Position numbers and translations under genes: made by a program. From Periplaneta americana (lineage: Eukaryota; Arthropoda; Insecta; Blattodea; Blattidae), in NCBI RefSeq assembly GCF_040183065.1, contig NC_091122.1, positions 158,869,455 through 158,933,454 on the forward strand: DNA of 64,000 nucleotides, given 5' to 3'. Below are positions 51,262 to 61,300 of this stretch, one piece after another. The notes under the pieces are model-generated. The model saw only the letters and a list, made by a program, of their open reading frames with translations. It made no database searches and was not told where the DNA came from. Numbering within the stretch: the first letter of the stretch is position 1; each line of letters opens with the position of its first letter.

Positions 51262-52252
51262 GAATAATAATAATAAATCTGTAGCCGAAATTTTTCTGGT
51301 AATTTTCGATTTTCCAAAAATAATTGGTCCTAACATATATAATTAACCGCCCTGAAACCGAAAATCGCTTTTTTGACATTTTTGTTTGTATGTCTGTCTG
51401 TCTATCTGTCTGTCTGAATGTTTGTTACCTTTTCACGCGATAATGGCTGAACCGATTTATATGAAAATTAGAATATAAATTAAGTTCGTTGTAACTTAGA
51501 ATTTAGGCTATATGGCATTCAAAATATTTTATTTAAAAGAGGAGTTATAAGGGGGCTTGAATGAAATAAATCGAAATATCTCGCTTATTATTTATTTTCA
51601 TGAAAAATATTACATAACAAAAGTTTCTTTAAAAATAATTTCCAATCAGTTTTATTCTATGCAAAATTTTGATAGGACCGATATTTAATGAGATAAACGA
51701 GTTTCAAAATTACAATAACAACGCCATCTAAGGCGGTGTAATGAAATAAAAAACAAATGACTTCGTCTATAAGGGACCTTGGACAACAACAATCGAAAGC
51801 TATGAAACATAGCCTACAGAGAATGTTTCTGTGTTTGTATGAAGTAATATCGGAAGCTAAGTTAACCAATTTGTATAATTAATTATTAATTCAATATTGG
51901 AAAGTGTAGTTTCTCTAGATGGACATAATGCTATAATGTTATTACAGTAACTTCTGAGTGAATCGAGGACAGGTAAGATTAAAATAGCTTCTTATGCACA
52001 GAAAACTTGATAGGCTATTCTGTACATTCGTTTCCTGTATTTCCTAAAATAATTTTTATGACCGAATGAGTGGTCTCTGGATCAAAATGATCGCATTTTA
52101 ATTTTTTTAATACAATTTAAATTAAGAAACATAATAAACGATATATTCTTCTATAAAACACGAATGTTCCCTGGATCAAATGTCCTATTTTAATTATGTA
52201 ATTACTTTATATTTATTTCTAACGGGTGCAGCGGAGCGCATGGGTATGGCTA

Positions 52253-52312
<60 letters not shown>

Positions 52313-55300
52313 TACTAAGCATCAAAATAGGCATTTATAGGTATGATTAAATTTAAATGTATGTATCCTCAGGTGTGAAACGAATTTATGTGCAAAAAGC
52401 CTGCGAAATCACATATAGGAACAAAACAGCTAGGTGAAAAAGAAAAAATCCGAACTCTGCTTATAACTTTTAAGATCTTATAATTTTTATGAATTTAAAT
52501 TAACAGAGTATTCAATCATAATGAAAGATACTCTAAAGTGTAAATAACAGTTTTAAAATTCAAAAGAGTAACTAATTAAATTCTGTTTGGTCTTCATTTG
52601 TATATTTTTGTATTATCTTACAGTTTTAACATTGTATGGAAGTTTTGATCATGGGTTCAAACCAGTCTAGAAGATGATTTTGCATGCTGTCATATGATTT
52701 TTTACACAAAGTACTAGCTAATGTCATAAAACAAGAATCTCATTCTGTGGCCATCTAATGTTAAGTCACAGAAAGCGCGAATGTAGAATGCTGTGCACTC
52801 CATTAGGGTAGGAAAACTGTTGATATGATCTGATTCTCATAATCAGAAGAAATGTAGACAATAAGAAATTTTTAATTTCTCTATATTTATATCAGGTGAG
52901 TTTTCTTGATATTGAAAAAAATAATTATTACTTCTTCTTGCAGAATTTATGTCGAAGTGTAAAATTCTACTCACTAGTTATTATTCTACAAGGTGCTTCC
53001 CAATTTTCAGATGTGACAGAAGGCATGTAATTAAACATTTTTCCTTAATAAAGTAGTGTCCGAAAATGTTTCCATATGGAGATAACACAGTAAAAGTCAA
53101 AACTCTTCACTGGCCATATTACATTTGCTCGTACAGCAGTTTCCAACAGTTTGCAACTGTGATGAGCAGAAAAGTCAATGTGCACATGCTCATGACAGTT
53201 GCAAACTGTCAGAAACTGCTGTACAAACAAACCTTTTATCGTCGATGGGTGTCTTAACAGATGTGCATATGTCATATGAAGCAGCTTAAGGGAACCAGGT
53301 AGTGATTAGAGGTCAAAAATCCGATTTTTTATTTTGTGTTTTAAAGAAAAGTACAAAACTTACTCTTTAAAGCAACTTAAATATTGTGGGGGTATTTCTG
53401 CGGATAAGCCCTTTAAATGGCTCCTTTAAATTTGGCGGTGCATAAAATTCATACGTCCTTCCTTTTTTTTAAATGCAGCTTACCATAAGTTGACATTTTT
53501 CAAACTTAAGTGCATTTTTCTCTGAAACTACTGAATCAATTTACATGAAATTTTGATAGTGTTTTCTGCAGCCTGCGTTCTACATAGTAGACCTATGGGT
53601 TTAAGAATCTTACACTCATGACACGAGAAAAGAGATACATGCATTGAAAAAAGTTTTAAAAAATGTTAAACAAAGTTCAATATTTTTTCTGTTTCACTAG
53701 GGGTGAAATATTTAACTAAATTTTGCTTTAGAATTTACAATATACATTACTAGACAACTTAACAAATTACAAGATATAATAGGGAGTAATGTGCACCTGA
53801 AGATTGAAGTACTCTTAGCAAAGTGAAAAGCAGGTTATCAGTTACGGTCTTTCTTTTGCACTTGGATACGGAACTAATTAGTTGTCTTTTATACCACTGA
53901 ATTCAGAATTATTGATTGTATAATCATGGAAATTTTTATTCCACTCTGAGCACTAAAAGCACAGAAATACTGAACTAAACTTTTGTACTCAAACTTTTCA
54001 ATCGCACAGGCATCACTACCCACTCCCCTTAAAGCAATATTAATGAGGCCATAATTCTAAACAGGTAATTTTTTCAATATCATTTTCATAAAATTTGAAT
54101 AATTTAATGTACAATCATAAAAATTAAATGAACTCATATTGAGATTCTTTGAAATCCTCAGTTCTTCCATATACCGTATATCTTGATATGGAAGCATTTC
54201 CAGAATTACGGAAAAAGTATCTCATTACACATCCTCTCTCAGATCTGAAAATTAGGAATAGTTTTTCTGAAACACCCTGTATAAACTTAGATCTATCTAG
54301 GACAGCAACAATGTATTACCATTCCATTCGGTTTTGACGATTTGTCCCTGTTGGAGTTTCACCATTGGCCTCTCAGGATACTGCTCCAAGTATTTACGAA
54401 TAAACTCCCTTGAGTCTGGATGAATATCTTCCCATACATTACGTGAACACTCACACACCAGGAGAATTTTCTCGTGTGACACATATTGAGCATAGCCATC
54501 ATCGAAGAATACCAGGTACCTAGAGAATAAATAAAAATTAACTACAGAGAGAGACTGTATCAACAGATATACTGTCACAAATAATTTAAATGCTGATACA
54601 ATATTTAATTTTATAAGTTACAATTGTTATAGTGAAACGAATGTGCCAGACAGCTTGGTGAAGAGAGTATAAATAGCTTAATCCAATCATATTTTTCCAG
54701 GTGTTTGTTCTCAAAGTTACAATGCAATTTTAGCCTTGCACTACTGGATGATCACACAGTTAGCAAAATAAGCCCTTTTAGGTAAACAAAATCAGTTAGT
54801 CTTCCTTTTTCATTGCAGGTCTGTTACAGAAGTACTTCAGATTACTTGTTAATTTATTAACTAGTAAAGAAGTTTATTTTATAAAATGAGAGTGTAAGTC
54901 TATGTAAATAATAGAAACTTTACATGAAGTCTAAATTTAAGATTTAGTTATAGAAACAACTTTCCAGTGTTCAACTTTAAATAAGTTATAAATTACCTTT
55001 GTTGATTAGTTTCGACTGCACTGTTAGTCATCTTCAGAACTAGGGACCTCCTTGTTTGTTTCTGGTTTCTTCTGGAGTTGTTTTGGTGGTGGGTACGTTT
55101 GTGTTCAGTAGTGTGAAGTCAAATAGAGTGTGTGTTCTGAAATGTAATTGTTTATTGAGGATATGTTATGGGTGTGTTTTTTATGTGTCTGTATATTTCG
55201 TACTGATCTGTATATTTAATTTCTTGTTCTTCAATTGAATATATTGGATTTGCATGACTGTTTCTAAGTTGCTGTAGTTGTGGTTGGTGTTTGCGATGTA

Positions 55301-58300
55301 TTCTGCATATGTACAGGATTGTCATTTGGTTATGGCTGTGATGTGTTTCTTGTAATGTGTTTGAAATGATCTCCCAGTTTGTCCAATGTAGAAGTTGTTA
55401 CAACTACTGCATGTCAGTTTGTATACTTCTGTTAGGTTGTATGTATTTGTTTGTCTTGTTTGTATGTTGAGATATTTTTGTAGAGTGTTCTGTGTTCTAT
55501 ATGCAATGTTGTAATTTAATTTCCTGAATGAAGATGCGATCTTGTATGTATTTTTGTTTTCGTATGTTAGTGTGATGTATTTTTTTTGTTCTTGTGTTTG
55601 TGTTGTGTTTCTTTCTTTCTTGTGATTATGTTTCATCTTTTTTATTATGTTGTCTATTAGGTTGTGGTTGTTTTCATTCCCTTCTGCTGTGTATTTGACA
55701 GTGTGTATTTCCTTATTGTAGTCTTGTTGGTTCATTGGTATGTTGATTAATCTGTGTACCATGGCTCCAAATGTGGCATGTTTGGTGCTGTGTTGGGTGG
55801 TTTGATGTGTTGTGTGTGACTACTGTTGTTGGTTTTCTATAAATTTTAAATGTATGTTTGTTATCTACTTTTGTTACTGCGGTGTCTAGAAAATGTATGG
55901 ATTTGTTCTTCCGAAGATTTTTTTTTCTGTTATTATATTTGTATTCCTGGTGTTGTGGAAGAGAAGGCCTGATGGCCTTAACTACACCAGAATAAATAAA
56001 TATAAATAAATAAATAAATAAATAAATAACAGTGAAGTCGAAACTAGTCAACCAAGGTAATTTTCAAACTTAGTTTCAATTCAACATTAGAAAGTTGTTT
56101 CCATAACTAAATCTTAAGTGATACAAAGTATTAAAGGTGTGTAATCAAGATGTACAAAATCTAATCTGTCGTAGAAATTTTGGACAAGCATTTTTATTGC
56201 AAATTTCATCAAAGACCATAAATCTTTCACGTTTCTTAATTGTTTTCGAATACATATTATTCCCACTCTACCTCATTATCCTCTGACTTAGTTACTTCAT
56301 AAGTTGTTGTTGTTTTCTAATGCCAGACGTTTGACAATAAAGTCATTTGACCTCTTGCACGCCAATATTTTTCAAAGATATTGTCATGGTCAGCCACTGA
56401 AGCACAGGTTTTGAGGTTTTCTGAATCCATTTCTTCATTTGAATTGCACAAATCAAGAAATGGATTCGGAACACCTCAAAATCTGTACTTCAGTTTTGAG
56501 GTGTTCCGAATCCATTACCTCATACGTAATGATTGCCTTACAGATGTCATTTATGAGGTTCCTACCTGTCTTCAGACAGTTGACAAAACAACAATATTAT
56601 TCCCAATAAAAGAACTAACTTTCTATGAAAAATGAAATCTATGCACTGCACATTCACCATTCTGAAATAACAAATAATATCAAAAATAAGATTTAATCAA
56701 TCGATAAATCAATCAATCTTCTTAATGTATCCATGAAGTCCACTATAATTCACTGTAATCTATTCAGTTTTTGTTTTTCATGAGAAATGAGGGGTATTTT
56801 GATCGGTGTTCATTATAGATGCCTATTGCTAGTAGCCAGAGTTGGGGTGTAGTCAATATATACTGCAGGGCTGTGTCTTCTGCAACTGGTACTGATGATT
56901 TTAATTTATTTCTTTTGTGGTTTATAGATGGACAGTATAGAAGAATGCGTTCCAGATCTTCATCATGAGTATTACACCACAGATAAGTAGGATTATCAGA
57001 AAGGTGAAATCGATGTAGGTACAATTGTGTGACAAAATAAAATTTAAGATACACTAAAATTATATTACTGCCAAAGGTACTATATAATTTTATCTATCAA
57101 TGTACTAACATATAAGTATAATCAATGCTTATCTGTATTTCTATATATCCCTTTCTAAAATATTGGAATGCAAGAGGTCAAATGACTTTGTCAAACGCCT
57201 GGCATTAGAAAACAACAACAAAAACATTTATCCCTTTCTCTCTTGCCCCTTCTCCACCTGCTTTCTTTCTGTCTTTCGTTTGGAACAATTTCTAAAACAG
57301 AAGAATCTGGTTATCATTCTTCACCTACCTGTACTTGTTCATTGATTTGGGTGGCTCAGCAATTACGCCTGAGTAGTAACATTCCTTGCTCCAGTCATTG
57401 TCTTGAAAAATTGCAATGACACGAGTTCCTACTGGGAATCGGACAGGACTTGGAGTGGTGTATGCCATCTGTTTTCCAGTCACCTGTTTCACTGGGTTTG
57501 ATTTTCGATATGACGACTCAAACTTTACTTTATACATATTGTATAGAGAGAGATTTCCTGCCGACAGCTGGAAGTTATAAGAATACATAATTAGTAGTAG
57601 TAACAATAGTAGCATAGTAATAGCAGTAGAGTCTACATTTAAGAAGAAAGTTGTTTTTTTAACATTTCCTTCTAACTTGAAATCTTCAATCCCTCATATT
57701 AATAGTCATAATTAGAGCCGGATTTATATGTATGAAAAGTTAATATTTTTACTCAATATACGTAATTTATAAACATACAAGCCAAGCCCCCACTCCTTTT
57801 AGATACTACTCGTATTTTTGTCATTTAGTATTTTCCTTTGATATCTTTAACGATCCTCAACACTCCTAACCGCCACTTACAGATCACAGAGTCCACACCT
57901 GTGGAGTAACGGTCAGTGCGTCTGGCTGCGAAACCAGGTGGCCCGGGTTCAAATCCCGGTCGGGACAAGTTACCTGGTTGAGGTTTTTTCCGGGGTTTTC
58001 CCTCAACCCAATACGAGCAAATGCTGGGTAACTTTCGGTGCTGGACCCTGGACTCATTTCACCGGCATTATTACCTTCATATCATTCAGACGCTAAATGA
58101 CCTAGATGTTGATACAGCGTCGTAAAATAACAAAATAAAATAAATAAAAAATACAGATCACAGTACAGCAGTGGTTGCCAAACACCACGAAATTGTGACA
58201 TAATAGAAATGCAACCCACACACCACTATCGCAGGGAGAGGGGTGGAATGGGTATCTTCTCAGGTAATGCAGCGAATGGCAGTGGAGAGACGGACTGTGA

Positions 58301-61300
58301 CCAAAGAACAAAAACAATATATAGATCTAGATTCATTTTCCAGGCTGAGAGGCTGTGGTCTGTTGGTTGGTTTTCTACCAGACGTTTCGTCTGCAACTGC
58401 AGCAGACATCTTCAGTGGAGTGGTATCCAAGGTCGCAAAGCTCTTCTCGGCGTATCTGAGGCAACTGATCCTGTGGCTGGTTGTGCGGGCGTATTTATAA
58501 TGCAACTAGCGGGCCGAAGCCTGTTGTCACTGCGGTCAGCGCCGCTTTGTTCGCTGCTCCTGTTCTGGGTTCCGTCCTTTTGTTGTAGTGGCTTCTTATC
58601 TGTTCTGTTTAGGACCGGAAAATGAATCTAGATCTATAGACTCCGGCCGTGAAAGCCTACACTACAAGAAAAACAATATAATATTCTTCTACTTATTAAC
58701 TACACATACTTTTTTCCGTGTTAATTTTTATCCTCCTATTCATTATTTTTGTATTATTAATAAAATAAAATATACTTTCTTATTTACCATAAAAAGAACG
58801 TGCACTTTACATCAGCAGATATTTGAAATTAGAAAAACGTACCAGACTGGTCACGAAATTGTAAATTACACTAAATACTTCAAAAATGTCGAAGTATTTT
58901 ACCCCAATTAAGAAATAGAAGCCGATACTTTTTTTTTTTGTTTGTTTATTGATGAAATATTCAAATTACACTACATACGTCGAAAAAAAAACGTCGAAGT
59001 ATTTTACCCCAATTAAGACATAGAAGCCAATACTTTTTATTGTTCGTTTATTAATGAAGTATTCAATTTACAGGTAAAGGTGTGGTAGTCTTTATATCAA
59101 GAAGAATAATGACAATGTACATTGTTCTTTTATACTTCATTTAAAATTTTACAACAAATTAGGTATCTCATATTTTTGCTCCCTTACTCCTTAAAATTAA
59201 GTTTTTACGATATTATCTGTTTTCTATTTTGGAAAAGATATCGATACATATTATCCTACACACTTGTAACATTACTTGTGTATGTCCGCTGCTGATAAAT
59301 GTCTTGTCTTATATCAAGGGTGGGGGTATGATGCCATGGTTATGCTTGAGTGGAGGCAGGGGCATGTGTCGCGACACAGCTTTTGGCGATCACTGCAGTA
59401 CAGTTTACAAGATGCATTATCTAGTCCATGTAACTCAGATCTCTATTCTTACCTTTCGAAGTCTTATGAACCTGGCTTAAAGACCCTCCTAACAGACACA
59501 ATATCCATTTAACTACACTTGGTGTCATTATTAACTTAAAATGATTATGAACTCGGTCTCTAGTCATAAAGCAAATAAAAGTCTATTTTATTAGGATTGT
59601 GTTTCAAATTAATTTCTGATTCGTTCGTTCAGCAAAAAAATTTCAATTCTGTTCAATTAAAATACAAAGTGGATCAAAAGTCGCTTTCCTCCCATATTCG
59701 TTCTTAGGTGTTATACTTGTACACATATACATATGTCATAACTTGAACAAATGAATAGCTGATGTATTAATTGGTGGGTTGGCAATCATGTTCATGCGTC
59801 AACTGTTTTTCCGAGTCATGTCTTGAAAACAGCCGATATGCAGTTGATATGACAACAAGATGGTGCACAATCTCATTTTGATGTAGGAGTGAGGGACTAT
59901 TTGAACCAGCAATTCCATGAATGGATTGGCCATCATGGCACAACAGAATGGCTACTCAGATCATGCGACCTGATGCCATGTGATTATTTGCTGTGGAATA
60001 TCCTGACAAATGATGTTTTTGCTTAGAAACCGCAGGATCTGCATCAGTTGCAACACATGATCGAACAGTCATTCGTGAAAATCGATGAAATTCGTGAGTT
60101 ATTTCTGCCATCTGTAAATCAGTGTCTAAACGTTGCGAATTGTGTATCGAGAAACAGGGCCTCCATTTTGAACAAAATCTGTAAAGGAATGTGTAGTCAA
60201 ATGTAAATTGAATGTAATTAAATGTAAGGAAGTGTTTGGGGAAAGCGACTTTTAACTCACACTACATGTAATTTACTACAGTATTAATGTCACTTGCATC
60301 TTCTTCATTATTTTCACTTTCACATATTCCTGAGTCTTCTTTAATACAAATACAGTAAATGTTCTTGTCTAATCTGCAAGAGAGTTAATATGAAACATGT
60401 TCCTACTACAGTGCATACAGTGTATCTTTTCACACTCGCATATGTGCAGCTGCAGTGAAAATAGTAATATGTGTTACAAGAGCGGTATGTTGAAGTTTTC
60501 ATGTTCGAGGAAAAGTTTGAAAAAGCGACACGTAGTTGAGCTTTTTTAATTTCCGAGAATTGAAAGAAAACATACCGTTCGTGTATCGTACATTATTTTG
60601 TGCGAAGATCGTTTATTACATACCTGAAATAGGAATTTCTAATTAGTTGCAATGAAATCTTCATCTTGGTTTCTGTTCAATGACGGCAAATTTGCAAAAC
60701 AAAAATATCTATCTTCAACATTGTTGCTTTAAAATGTTTTCTGTGTTTACTATACTCCAGCAAGCCGTGATATACGTCTGTCTTTTTTTTCCCCACAATC
60801 TATGATGAGTCTGGAATCTTGTTGATTTTTTCACGGCTTCCTTAATGTTCTTGCACCACGAATGCAGTAACTTTAGTGGAGTTGTAGAGTTTACTTATTT
60901 TTGCAAATATTTAAAAACAATAATTAACAGTGCAATTTAGGTGAAATTTCAGTGGTAAGTTTCCAATTTATAATTATTACTATATTGAACATCTCTAAAA
61001 ATAATATGTTAAAAGCCTAAAGCAGTAAAATCAATATGTCACTTAAGCGGTAAGAAGAGGGAAATTGTTATGTGTGTTAGGTTGGGAATACTGAATGTGG
61101 AATTTTAGACTTACCGCGGATTGGTTTTGTGCGGAAACCAAGCAAATACGCACGATCTCGCACAAAATAAATTTACGCATTATATAAGTATACATCTTTA
61201 AATATTACATACCTCTGTCCCTTTGGGTACAACTTCCAAGACTTTGGCTCGTGCCCAAACACCATAAAAACTTAGTTTCATCACATACATCACATCACCA

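Larger units (their letters stand above)
54941..56155 (-). mobile_element. Penelope-like element remnant with inverted terminal repeats
   Basis: Arms of about 90 bp (54941-55044 and 56029-56115) are inverted copies containing GTCGAAACTA. The outer right end carries the complement of CATCTTGATTACAC, shared with the copies at 20946 and 37025. Between them lie reverse transcriptase and GIY-YIG nuclease segments on the minus strand. Confidence 0.8.

Noticed and set aside
51049..51379. Three overlapping minus-strand frames rich in Leu, Tyr or Ile
   Set aside because: They are translations of the AAT microsatellite in three frames and have no other coding character.
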